From Lactobacillus mulieris (GTDB taxonomy: Bacteria > Bacillota > Bacilli > Lactobacillales > Lactobacillaceae), in assembly GCF_007095465.1 (NCBI RefSeq), contig NZ_SDGL01000004.1, positions 1 to 64,000 on the forward strand: a DNA stretch of 64,000 bases, given 5' to 3'. Position 1 is the stretch's first letter, and every line of letters begins with the position of its first letter. The notes under the pieces are model-generated. The model ran no database searches. It had not been told where the DNA came from and saw nothing but the letters and a program-made list of their open reading frames with translations. Shown here piece after piece: positions 55,790 through 63,955 of the stretch. A program made the position numbers and the translations under genes.

Positions 55790-56551
55790 ATGAAAACTAT
55801 TATTTCACCAGCTAAAAAGATGGTAGTTAATCAAGAAAGTTTTTTAGCAAAGACTAAGCCGGATTTTCTTGAACAGGCTAAAATTTTAGCTGATTTTTTA
55901 AAGAGGCAAGAAGCAGATAGATTAAAGCAAATCTGGGAAGCAAGCGACAAGATAGTGCAAGAGGGAATATCTCAGTTAAAAACCATGGATTTAGAGAATG
56001 CAAGAACTCCAGCAATTGTTTCATATGGAGGAATTCAGTATCAATACATGGCTCCAGACTTGTTTACTGAACCTGCCTTAATTTATATATAAAAAAATTT
56101 ACGAATTCTTTCTGGTTTATATGGTGTCTTACGTCCTTTTGATGCAGTTAGCCCATATCGGTTAGAATTAAAAAATAAGCTGATAGGTTTTAAGGATTAT
56201 AGCTTGTATCATTTTTGGGATAGTTTAATTCATGATAAATTATTCGAAGATGATGATACAGTTGTTAATTTAGCTTCTAAAGAATACGCTAGAGCAGTAA
56301 TACCATATTTACATGAAGGAGAAAAATTTATAACAGTTGATTTTTTAGAAAAAAGAAAAGATCAATGGAAAATGATTGGGACACATGCAAAAATGAGTCG
56401 AGGAGAAATGGTGCGATGGATTGGTGAAAACCAAATAAAAACGCCTGAAGAACTTCAAGCGTTTAGTGATTTTGGATATAAATTTGATGAATTAACTTCA
56501 AGCGCTGATAAATATATTTTTAAAACGCAGTATGATTTTAAAAGACACTAA
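55790..56551 (+). pseudogene. yaaA: yaaA (DUF328, peroxide stress) broken by one in-frame stop
   Basis: The frame encodes a full YaaA (253 residues plus stop): MKTIISPAKKM at the start, YGGIQYQYM, then LRILSGLYGVLRPFDAVSPY and HAKMSRGEMVRWI. Codon 101 (56090-56092) is TAA between YI and KNLRILSG, in the same frame, so only one nonsense change separates it from an intact gene (CAA is a likely ancestor). YaaA lowers free iron damage in peroxide stress. It overlaps the convergent esterase gene by 14 bp. Confidence 0.87.
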
Positions 56552-57290
56552 AATCAGGTTTTAAAAAGTCCGCCGTTAAATCACTGGCAATGTTTTGATA
56601 TGTGTCACTAAAGCGATGATCGGCACCATTTATAAAATGCAATTCGCTATTTTGGTAAATAGCTTGGTATTTTTCAACATATTTAGCAGGGACTACTTGG
56701 TCATTGGTACCATGAATTAAACTAACTGGACCACAATAATTTTGAGCTATTTCATAAATTGGAAGATTTTGAGCAACACGTAAGTAGAAACCACCTAAGT
56801 TTTTGTTTCTAAAAGGAACAGAATCTGGAATCTTTTTTGGATTATAAGATACTCCTTGAGTATTGCCTTTTAGGGCATCATCTTTTAAACAGGCTGCTGG
56901 AGCTAGTAAAACCACCTTTTTTATTAAATCAGGATAAAGGCCAGCAAGCATAGATGCAACTACTCCCCCTTGAGAGAGACCAACTAAGTAAATATGGTTA
57001 ACATGAGGGTCAGATTTTACATAAGATAATATTGCGTTGGCATCTTCAATTTCGTTCCAGACTGTCATATTTTCGAAAGCACCATCACTATCACCATGCC
57101 CATTAAAATCGAATCTAATACTGGCAACATTTTCATCGCGCAATTTGTTTGCGATTTCTTTAATTAATGCCGTATTTCGATTGGCTGTAAAACCGTGCAT
57201 AATAATGGCTAAATCGTATTTTTCACCAAAGGGATCTTCCCGTTCACAGACTAAATTTAAGCCATCGCGTTGGATTGTGAAAATTGACAT
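56538..57290 (-). CDS. Cinnamoyl (feruloyl) esterase
   Basis: The 250-residue alpha/beta hydrolase closely resembles the L. johnsonii cinnamoyl esterases: IIMHGFTANRNT (oxyanion region, about 29-40), RFDFNGHGDSDG, nucleophile Ser106 in VGLSQGGVVASM, Asp197 (HGTNDQ) and His225 (GADHRFSD), plus an inserted lid (about 135-185). It splits hydroxycinnamate esters such as ethyl ferulate and chlorogenic acid. The elbow is G-L-S-Q-G, where I recall G-H-S-Q-G in LJ0536. No signal peptide. Monocistronic. Confidence 0.87.
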   Translation of the reverse strand: MSIFTIQRDGLNLVCEREDPFGEKYDLAIIMHGFTANRNTALIKEIANKLRDENVASIRFDFNGHGDSDGAFENMTVWNEIEDANAILSYVKSDPHVNHIYLVGLSQGGVVASMLAGLYPDLIKKVVLLAPAACLKDDALKGNTQGVSYNPKKIPDSVPFRNKNLGGFYLRVAQNLPIYEIAQNYCGPVSLIHGTNDQVVPAKYVEKYQAIYQNSELHFINGADHRFSDTYQNIASDLTADFLKPDFSVF

Positions 57291-57364
57291 TATAGTCCCT
57301 CCTTCTCTTATAACTTTATTTTAGCGCTTTTAGTTCGAATAGTAACAACTAGAAAGGAAATAAT

Positions 57365-57964
57365 ATGAAATTAACATTTATTAGACATGGACAAACAGAC
57401 TTAAATAAGGATAATCGTATTCAAGGTGGAGAAATTGACCAGCCATTAAACGAAACGGGAATTAAGCAAGCGACAGTTGCAGCTAGTCATTTTAATCCAG
57501 AAAAATATGATTTAGTCTTCTCAAGTCCTTTGCAAAGAGCCAAAAAAACAGCAGAAATCTTTGTTAAGGGGAAAAAGGAAATTAATTTTGATGAGCGAAT
57601 TAAAGAAATGGATTTTGGCGAATGGGATACATTAAAAGTTGACGACTTAATTAAAAAATATCCTAAGGGCTTCAATCAAGCAAGATATGTAACTAATGGA
57701 TATTTAAGATATGCTCCAAGTGGTGAAAGTTTTGAGGATGTCGCAAGACGTGGAAGTGAATTTATTGATGAATTGATTTCTAAATATCCAGATAAAAATA
57801 TTTTAGTTGTATGCCATGGAACGTTAATTAAAACCTTAGTAGCCCACTATTTTTCTAATGGAAATTTAGAAGTTTTTGAGCAAGTTGATAATTGTGCAAT
57901 TAGTGAATTCGAGATGACTGAAAAGTTAGCTAAAGTTATTCGCTATAACCAAATTTTATATTAG
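57365..57964 (+). CDS. Histidine phosphatase family protein
   Basis: The 199-residue protein has the phosphoglycerate-mutase-like RHGQTDLN motif (7-14, catalytic His8), SSPLQRAKKTAEI (about 55-67), the acid Glu in EMDFGEWD, and VCHGTLIK (second His near 155). It is probably a broad phosphatase rather than glycolytic GpmA, which is longer. AGAAAGGAAAT precedes the start, and a terminator follows. Confidence 0.88.
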   Translation: MKLTFIRHGQTDLNKDNRIQGGEIDQPLNETGIKQATVAASHFNPEKYDLVFSSPLQRAKKTAEIFVKGKKEINFDERIKEMDFGEWDTLKVDDLIKKYPKGFNQARYVTNGYLRYAPSGESFEDVARRGSEFIDELISKYPDKNILVVCHGTLIKTLVAHYFSNGNLEVFEQVDNCAISEFEMTEKLAKVIRYNQILY

Positions 57965-57967
57965 TAG

Positions 57968-57990
57968 AAAGAGCGAGATGCTCTTTTTTT
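57968..57990 (+). terminator. Terminator after the histidine phosphatase gene
   Basis: AAAGAGC, loop GAGAT, GCTCTTT, then T residues; 12 bp before the TetR-operon promoter. Confidence 0.8.
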
Positions 57991-58001
57991 ATGTTAAAAT
58001 A

Positions 58002-58058
58002 TTGACATGGTGTCACAATAGGTTAAAATATTATTTGCAAGTGACATTATGTCACTTG
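58002..58058 (+). promoter_or_regulatory. Promoter and twin TetR operators of the ABC operon
   Basis: TTGACA (58002-58007), 16-bp spacer, TAAAAT (58024-58029). Operator 1 is TGACATGGTGTCA (58003-58015), covering the -35. Operator 2 is the perfect palindrome AAGTGACATTATGTCACTT (58039-58057), just after the likely start of transcription. Both share TGACAT/TGTCA arms 36 bp apart, so two repressor dimers could bind. Confidence 0.8.
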
Positions 58059-58082
58059 ATAGAGAGAGTAAAAGATAAAGAT

Positions 58083-58607
58083 ATGGTAAAGTCGACTTTT
58101 CAAAATTTGAATCAAGAAAAAAAGAAGCGAGTGACTGATGCGCTGATAACTGAATTTAGTTCTTATTCATTGGCTGATGCCCAGGTGGCTAGAATTGTTA
58201 AAAGTAGTGGAATAGCACGGGGGGCTTTTTACAAGTATTTTGATGATTTAACTGATGCATATGAATATGTTTACCAATTAGCGATGAAAGATATTCATGC
58301 TGGCTTAAAACCAAGTAAAGCGTTTGATGTGGAACTTTTGTATAAAACAACTGCTGATTTTGTGGGAAAGTCAGAAAAAAGTCCATATTTAGCTTTGATA
58401 AAACTTCATTTAAGTAAAAATGAAGCAATGCTGACTCATGATTTTAAACAAAAAGCAGTCAGATTAAAAGATCTTGATGTTAAAACTTGGTCAGCAATGG
58501 TGTTGAGTCATGAAACTATTAAGCTCGTTTTATTTGATCCTGATCATAAGAATATTTATCTTGAACGTTTTAAACACAGTTTAAAGTTGTTAAATGAGGA
58601 AGGTTAA
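58083..58607 (+). CDS. TetR-family repressor of the ABC operon
   Basis: ATG 58083 gives 174 residues; a longer frame from 57978 would run through the promoter and operators. The helix-turn-helix is SLADAQVARIVKSSGIARGA (about 24-43) followed by FYKYFDDL. No strong ribosome binding site precedes it (GAGAGAG is 16 bp away), so expression may be low. It starts an operon with an FtsX-type permease (3 bp on) and ATPase, and the palindromes upstream are its probable targets. Confidence 0.85.
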   Translation: MVKSTFQNLNQEKKKRVTDALITEFSSYSLADAQVARIVKSSGIARGAFYKYFDDLTDAYEYVYQLAMKDIHAGLKPSKAFDVELLYKTTADFVGKSEKSPYLALIKLHLSKNEAMLTHDFKQKAVRLKDLDVKTWSAMVLSHETIKLVLFDPDHKNIYLERFKHSLKLLNEEG

Positions 58608-58609
58608 GT

Positions 58610-59668
58610 ATGTATTTAGCTTTTAAAGAAATAAAAAAAGAAAAACTCAGATATGGTCTGATAGTTTTTATGATTTTTTTAATCAGCTATTTGATATTTA
58701 TTTTAAGTGGTTTGGCTTTTGGACTAGCTTCAGAAAATACACAAGCTATTTATGCTTGGCAAACTAAAAAAGTTATTTTAAATCAAAATAGTAATGTTAG
58801 TTTAAGTCAATCATTGATAACCAAGCAGGATGTACCTAAAAAATTGTCAACTAATGAAGCGCTTGTCGGACAGACTCCATTAGTCATAAAAAATAAAAAG
58901 AAATCTACAGTATCAGCTCAATTTATTGGGATAAAAGCTAATCAATATATCTATAAGAATTTAGCAATTACAGCTGGTCGAAAAGCTAAAAATAGTAATG
59001 AAGTTGTAGTTAGTCAAACACTAAAAAATAAGGGCTATAAGTTAGGAGATAAGTTAACACTTAATGGTTCAACTGACCAATACAAAATTGTAGGCTTTGC
59101 TAAAGATGCAATGATTAATATTGCTCCAATTATTTATGGAAATCTAGCAACTTGGCGCAAATTACGTAGTGTAAATAATGAAGTTGTTGCTAGTGGGATA
59201 ATTTCTAAAAGTAGCAATTTTAAAGTTAATAGTAAAAACCTTAAAGTATATGAATTGAAAACTTTTCTAAATAAGTTGCCTGGTTATAGTGCTCAAAATT
59301 TGACTTTCGGTCTAATGATTGGCTTTTTATTTATAATTTCTTTAATTATTGTTGCAGTATTTTTGTATATCTTAACCATGCAAAAATTACCTAATTTTGC
59401 AGTGATGAGAGCACAAGGTATTCCAAGCAAGACTTTGATAGGTTTTACTGTTAGTCAATCATTCATCTTGGTTTTATTCGCTAGTTTGCTTGCGCTAATT
59501 TTGATGGAGTTAACTGTATTTGCTTTACCAGCAGCAGTGCCAATGAAGTTTTCGCCATCAATTGCTATCGCAGGTTTACTAGGGATGCTAATTATGGGGA
59601 TTATTGGTAGTTTAATTCCAGTACGGAGCATTTTAAAAGTTGATCCAACAATGGCAATTGGGGGTTAA
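58610..59668 (+). CDS. ABC transporter permease, FtsX/MacB type
   Basis: The 352-residue protein has an N-terminal span (about 15-40), an extracytoplasmic domain (about 45-225) and three C-terminal spans (about 235-345) with the FtsX-type end (GSLIPVRSILKVDPTMAIGG). This is the four-span plan of MacB/LolE-like permeases that move lipids, peptides or drugs outward. The ATPase gene begins immediately after its stop. Confidence 0.88.
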   Translation: MYLAFKEIKKEKLRYGLIVFMIFLISYLIFILSGLAFGLASENTQAIYAWQTKKVILNQNSNVSLSQSLITKQDVPKKLSTNEALVGQTPLVIKNKKKSTVSAQFIGIKANQYIYKNLAITAGRKAKNSNEVVVSQTLKNKGYKLGDKLTLNGSTDQYKIVGFAKDAMINIAPIIYGNLATWRKLRSVNNEVVASGIISKSSNFKVNSKNLKVYELKTFLNKLPGYSAQNLTFGLMIGFLFIISLIIVAVFLYILTMQKLPNFAVMRAQGIPSKTLIGFTVSQSFILVLFASLLALILMELTVFALPAAVPMKFSPSIAIAGLLGMLIMGIIGSLIPVRSILKVDPTMAIGG

Positions 59669-60346
59669 ATGATGAGTACAATTGAATTAAAAAATATCAA
59701 GAAAATTTATGGGTCAGGTAATGCGCAAACAATTGCTTTAAAAGGGGTTGATTTTGAAGCAGAAAAAGGCGAAGTAGTACTATTAGAAGGGCCAAGTGGT
59801 GCAGGTAAGTCTACTCTTTTAACTATTATGGGAAGTTTGCAAAAAGCAAGTAGTGGGACAATTTTATTTAATGGAGAAAATATTACTAAGTTCAGTGATA
59901 AGCAAAGAGATAATTTACGGTTAAATAAAATTGGTTTTGTTTTGCAAGCTTATAACTTGGTACCTTTTTTAAAGGTTAAAGAACAATTTGAATTAGTTGA
60001 TCGAGTAAAAAAAGCAGGAAACTTATCATCTGATGAGCTAACAGATTTAGTTAAATTGTTAGGAATTGATCAGCTACTTAACAAATACCCTAATGAACTC
60101 TCAGGTGGGCAAATGCAAAGGGTGGCGATTGCTAGAGCTTTATATGCCAATCCACAAGTGGTTTTGGCTGATGAACCGACAGCTTCGCTTGATAGTGACA
60201 GAGTTAAAGAAGTAGGAGCTTTATTCCAGAAGTTAGCTAAAGAGCAAGGAAAAGCAGTCATTTTAGTTACACATGATCAACGTTTGGAAGCTTATAGTGA
60301 TCATACTTATGATATGTTAGATGGAAAGTTAACCAAAAGAAAATAA
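59669..60346 (+). CDS. ABC transporter ATP-binding protein
   Basis: The 225-residue ATPase has Walker A GPSGAGKST (about 41-49), the Q-loop FVLQAYNL, the signature LSGGQMQRVAIARAL (about 144-158) and Walker B VVLADEPTASLDS. It belongs to the LolD/MacB group and pairs with the permease before it; TAA and ATG are adjacent (59666-59671). TetR control suggests induction by the exported compound. Confidence 0.93.
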   Translation: MMSTIELKNIKKIYGSGNAQTIALKGVDFEAEKGEVVLLEGPSGAGKSTLLTIMGSLQKASSGTILFNGENITKFSDKQRDNLRLNKIGFVLQAYNLVPFLKVKEQFELVDRVKKAGNLSSDELTDLVKLLGIDQLLNKYPNELSGGQMQRVAIARALYANPQVVLADEPTASLDSDRVKEVGALFQKLAKEQGKAVILVTHDQRLEAYSDHTYDMLDGKLTKRK

Positions 60347-60374
60347 AACAGGTCCGGTTTTCCGGACCTGTTTT
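60346..60374. terminator. Bidirectional terminator after the ABC operon
   Basis: AAAACAGGTCCGG and CCGGACCTGTTTT pair around TTTT. Confidence 0.92.
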
Positions 60375-60385
60375 GATTTGAACTA

Positions 60386-61798
60386 TTATAAATTGGGATC
60401 CATAGTAAAACTAAGAGGTGAGCTTGCTGTTTGCTTAGTAACTAATTGAGCAATTAAAGTTTGATAATTTTTAATTGCTAAATTTGCCATCTTTTCATTT
60501 GCTTCGTCGACTAATTCAATTTCTTTTTCACGGTCACTAATGGTAAGTAACTTTTGATCATATTCATGACGAATTTGCATCAATTCTTTACTGGTATTGT
60601 CTTGGGTTGTTGATAAATCTTTACCATATTTACCCCAATCGCGGTCTGCTAATACGCTAGCTAGTTTAAATACCCAATATGCAGAATCACTTGAATATGT
60701 TTCAGTTCCTTTATCCCACATAGCAGGAGTTTTAGTGCCTTGTGGATAGAAAGGTACATAAACTCCTTGAGAAGTAATCCCCATGCAGAGCCATTGTGTC
60801 ATGCTTTCACCATTGAGTTCAAGAAGGTGACTTTCTTGAGTAGTGGCTACACTGATAGGTCTAAAAGTAGCATTTGAGCTATTTTTCTTATTCGTTAAAT
60901 CAAATGGTGTGTTTTGATAGTGATCTTTTAGTACCCGTTGAGCATCTTGAATAGTAATTGGACGATCAGGTTTTTCTAAAAATGGCAAATAAAAGTCTTG
61001 TGGTTCTTTCTTTTTCGAAGGAGTCAATAACTTTTGTCCAGCCCATACACGTGGAGTATTGTAATGTAAGTCTGAATCATCTTGTGTTCCAAAAATTTCT
61101 CTAAAGTTAAATGGTTTATCTTTAGGCCAAAGTTTATTTTGATAAACAAAGTTTGGTAAATCAGGTGAGAAAATAAAGTTTAAATGATCAGTGAAATCCA
61201 CTTCTTGAATGGCAAGTTGATTAGATACTACAGCGTAAGAATCATCAGGAATACGTTGCGCTACATAATGATGACCTGAACCAATTTCTAAGTACCAGGC
61301 TTCGTCCGGGTCTGCAAATAAAATACCATCAGCTTCTGCGGCTCCATGTTCAGTAACGATTTTACCTAGTCTTTCAACACCTTCGCGGGCTGTTTTGACA
61401 TAAGGCAAAACGCAAGTAACCATGGCTTCTTCTAAAATTCCTTTTTCTGTGTCAAAAGGATCTACAGCTAGTACACGTCCGTTTGCATAAGCAGATTCAG
61501 TAGCACTCATTGCTACATGGTATTCATTAATACCATCTTCTTCAAATACACCGTATTTGTCGGTCCATTCAGGTGTACTTGAGTATGCATAACTTCTATC
61601 TGGTAAATCCATTTCAAACTTATTATCATTTGAAGAAAAATGATTATGAGCGCAAATTGTTGCTGGATTAAATTTTAAATGTTTTGGCCAAGCAGTTTTG
61701 CAATCTTCGTTACGACCGATAATAACACTACCACTAATTGAAGCTTTTTTTCCAATCAAAATGGAAGTACAAGCTGAACGTCCATGTTTTGTAATCAT
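60386..61798 (-). CDS. pepD: C69-family dipeptidase
   Basis: ATG 61798 (470 residues) is preferred to GTG 61807 because GAAAG lies 10 bp upstream. The N-terminal nucleophile Cys10 is in SACTSILIGKKAS, followed by IIGRNEDCKTAWPKH, as in the Ntn-hydrolase PepD family of lactobacilli (broad dipeptidases). DPDEAWYLEIGSGHHYVAQR (about 166-185) is the family core. Cytosolic, monocistronic. Confidence 0.92.
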   Translation of the reverse strand: MITKHGRSACTSILIGKKASISGSVIIGRNEDCKTAWPKHLKFNPATICAHNHFSSNDNKFEMDLPDRSYAYSSTPEWTDKYGVFEEDGINEYHVAMSATESAYANGRVLAVDPFDTEKGILEEAMVTCVLPYVKTAREGVERLGKIVTEHGAAEADGILFADPDEAWYLEIGSGHHYVAQRIPDDSYAVVSNQLAIQEVDFTDHLNFIFSPDLPNFVYQNKLWPKDKPFNFREIFGTQDDSDLHYNTPRVWAGQKLLTPSKKKEPQDFYLPFLEKPDRPITIQDAQRVLKDHYQNTPFDLTNKKNSSNATFRPISVATTQESHLLELNGESMTQWLCMGITSQGVYVPFYPQGTKTPAMWDKGTETYSSDSAYWVFKLASVLADRDWGKYGKDLSTTQDNTSKELMQIRHEYDQKLLTISDREKEIELVDEANEKMANLAIKNYQTLIAQLVTKQTASSPLSFTMDPNL

Positions 61799-61879
61799 AT
61801 TAGTCACACTTTCATTGAATGTTATATTATAATCTATTATAAGTTTTAATTAGTATTTATGAAAAGAGAGGACTTCAAA

Positions 61880-62089
61880 ATGGAAGATAAAAGAATAACT
61901 TTAACTACAGATTATGCAAATAGTAGTATTAACATAGACTTCTCTGATAACTTAACTGATGAAGGAGAACGTGGCTACATTTTGTCGGCTTCTTTTTTAT
62001 CATACGCAATCAGTGAAGGCTTATCTAAAGAGGAGATTGTTGAAATGATTTCTAATGGATATGACCAATTTACTAGCGAAAATAACTAA
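61880..62089 (+). CDS. Small acidic protein, unknown
   Basis: ATG 61880 follows AAAGAGAGGA and gives 69 residues; an earlier in-frame ATG at 61859 would contain this ribosome binding site. The protein is acidic with a strand-rich first half (ITLTTDYANSSINIDFSDN) and a helical end (LSKEEIVEMISNGYDQF). No family recognised. It lies alone between pepD and a TetR gene. Confidence 0.6.
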   Translation: MEDKRITLTTDYANSSINIDFSDNLTDEGERGYILSASFLSYAISEGLSKEEIVEMISNGYDQFTSENN

Positions 62090-62156
62090 ATAGCAATATA
62101 ATTTTTAATGTAATGTAGTTTTTTCTACATAAACGTTATTTAATTGGGGTTATTCT

Positions 62157-62759
62157 ATGGCTAGAAAAAAAGAAATTCGCCGCCAACAAATTTTAGATGT
62201 GGCGTATAATCTGGCATTAAGTGAAGGAATAGAGAGCTTAACTGCAAGAAACATTGCTCAAGCCGGTGACTTTTCAACCCAGCCCATTTATCTTGAATTT
62301 AAAAATATGGAGGATTTACGAACTCAGATTTTAGAAATCATCTCTGTAAACTTAAAGACTAAGATTTTGCAAAAGAGTTATACTGGTGGAGCTTTAATTG
62401 ATTTAGATCTTTCATATATTAACTTTGCGAAAGAACATATTGATTTGTTTAGAGCTATGTTTGTTGATGGAAAGCTAGGTAGTGCCATTATTGCTGATAC
62501 TTTGTTAAATTTAGGAATCGAAAAGTTTAATGAAGAATATAGTGAATATGATTTAAGCGAAAAGAAAATTAAACAAGTGGTAATGGCTAACTGGATTTCT
62601 GCAACTGGAATTGCGGCATTAATTATTAACCAAGTTGCTACATTCAGTGAAGAACAGATTATTAACGTCTTAAAAGCACAAATTTTGGATGCTATTAATA
62701 ACGAAAACTTATCTGAAGTTGAAAATAATCGTATGTTTTCAACTAATGATAGAGATTAA
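62157..62759 (+). CDS. TetR-family transcriptional regulator
   Basis: The 200-residue protein has a TetR helix-turn-helix (IESLTARNIAQAGDFSTQPI, about 22-41, then YLEFKNMEDL) and a helical effector domain. It precedes the flavin-reductase pair by 100 bp, but a strong terminator lies between, so it is a separate unit and may or may not control them. Only a weak GGGG precedes ATG 62157. Confidence 0.87.
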   Translation: MARKKEIRRQQILDVAYNLALSEGIESLTARNIAQAGDFSTQPIYLEFKNMEDLRTQILEIISVNLKTKILQKSYTGGALIDLDLSYINFAKEHIDLFRAMFVDGKLGSAIIADTLLNLGIEKFNEEYSEYDLSEKKIKQVVMANWISATGIAALIINQVATFSEEQIINVLKAQILDAINNENLSEVENNRMFSTNDRD

Positions 62760-62760
62760 T

Positions 62761-62793
62761 AGGGAACGTTAATATTAACGTTCCCTTATTTTT
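62761..62793 (+). terminator. Terminator after the TetR gene
   Basis: AGGGAACGTTAAT and ATTAACGTTCCCT (62761-62786) form a perfect palindrome followed by TATTTTT. Confidence 0.88.
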
Positions 62794-62857
62794 ATTGTTT
62801 ATATTATCGAATTAACACTATAATAATAATATAGATTTCTGGAAAGGTGGTTTTTTT

Positions 62858-63394
62858 ATGAAAATCCTTGCTATTGTTGGTAGTAATGCAGAAAATTCAT
62901 ATAATCGTAAGTTGTTACTCGTCATAAAGAAACGATTTACTAAGCATGATATTGAACTTGCTGAAATTAAAGGTTTGCCTTTATATAAAGAAGGCCAAGA
63001 TACACCTCAAGTTGTTAGTGACCTAGCGGAAAAAATTGAAACCGCTGATTTGGTTTTAATTGGTTCGCCAGAACAACAACACTCTGTTACGAGTGCTTTA
63101 AAGAGTGCACTTGAATGGTTATCATCAAATCTTCATCCATTTAAAGGAAAGCCTGTATTTATTGTGGGAACATCTCCACTTGCTCAAGGTTCTGGTCGTT
63201 CACAGACTCGGTTGAAGAATATTTTAGCTGCGCCAGGTTTTTCATGCCCTGTATTTAATGGGGATGAATTTATGCTTGGCCTTGCTTCACAGGCTTTTGA
63301 TGAAGATGGTTCAATTAAAGATGAACGAACACTTGAATTTCTAGATCATTTCTTTGGCGAAGTTGAAGAATGGTATGAACAAATTACGAAATAG
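62858..63394 (+). CDS. NAD(P)H-dependent FMN reductase, first subunit
   Basis: The 178-residue flavodoxin-fold protein has ILAIVGSNAENSYNRKLL (FMN phosphate loop, 3-20), LVLIGSPEQQHSVTSALKSALEWL (in overlapping parts, about 65-88) and VFIVGTSPLAQGSGRSQT. It and the next gene form a 9-bp-spaced pair corresponding, by family and arrangement, to the two-gene NADH flavin reductase shown in the L. johnsonii group to produce H2O2 with oxygen. GGAAAGGTGG precedes the start. Confidence 0.88.
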   Translation: MKILAIVGSNAENSYNRKLLLVIKKRFTKHDIELAEIKGLPLYKEGQDTPQVVSDLAEKIETADLVLIGSPEQQHSVTSALKSALEWLSSNLHPFKGKPVFIVGTSPLAQGSGRSQTRLKNILAAPGFSCPVFNGDEFMLGLASQAFDEDGSIKDERTLEFLDHFFGEVEEWYEQITK

Positions 63395-63406
63395 GAGGCA
63401 ATTTTG

Positions 63407-63955
63407 ATGAAATTACTAGCTGTAGTAGGGACAAATGCTGACTTTTCATTTAACCGCTTTTTAGCTAAATATATTGCAAAAAGATATGGAGACAAGGCAG
63501 AAATTGAAGTTGCTGAAATTAATACTCTTCCACTTTTTAATCGCGAAAGTTCAGGAAATAAAAATGTTGCTGAATGGCGTGAAAAAATAAAAACAGCTGA
63601 TGGAATTATTTTGACAACGCCGGAATATGATCATGCTATTCCAGCTGCTTTAAAGAGTGCACTGGAGTGGCTAGGTTCACATGCTGGGGCTGATTTAATG
63701 CATATGAAGCCAGCAATGGTTGTTGGTACTTCTTATGGTATGATGGGAGCAGCTCGTGCACAAGAAGAAGCAAGAGAAATCTTATTAGCTCCTGATATGA
63801 GTGCAAATGTTTTGCCAGGAAATGAAGTGTTAATTGGTAGAGCAGCGGATAATTTTGATAAGGCAACTGGTGATTTAACAAATCAAACTTATATTGATCA
63901 GCTTGATACTGTGATGGATAATTTTATTAAGTTTGTTGCCCAAAATCAAAAATAA
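63407..63955 (+). CDS. NAD(P)H-dependent FMN reductase, second subunit
   Basis: ATG 63407 (AGGAGGCA upstream) gives 182 residues. It is a paralogue of the gene before it: LLAVVGTNADFSFNRFLAKY (3-22), IILTTPEYDHAIPAALKSAL and MVVGTSYGMMGAARAQ. The PEYDHAIPAALKSALEW segment is the standard NADPH-FMN reductase motif, while the first subunit has the variant PEQQHSVTSALKSALEW. Both subunits are thought necessary for H2O2 formation, which this group uses against competitors. Confidence 0.9.
   Translation: MKLLAVVGTNADFSFNRFLAKYIAKRYGDKAEIEVAEINTLPLFNRESSGNKNVAEWREKIKTADGIILTTPEYDHAIPAALKSALEWLGSHAGADLMHMKPAMVVGTSYGMMGAARAQEEAREILLAPDMSANVLPGNEVLIGRAADNFDKATGDLTNQTYIDQLDTVMDNFIKFVAQNQK

Noticed and set aside
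55790..56551. Frameshift in yaaA
   Set aside because: Both halves are in the same frame; the break is a single TAA codon, not an indel.
57978..58082. N-terminal extension of the TetR protein
   Set aside because: The frame runs through a terminator tail, the promoter and both operators, and encodes no TetR-like residues.
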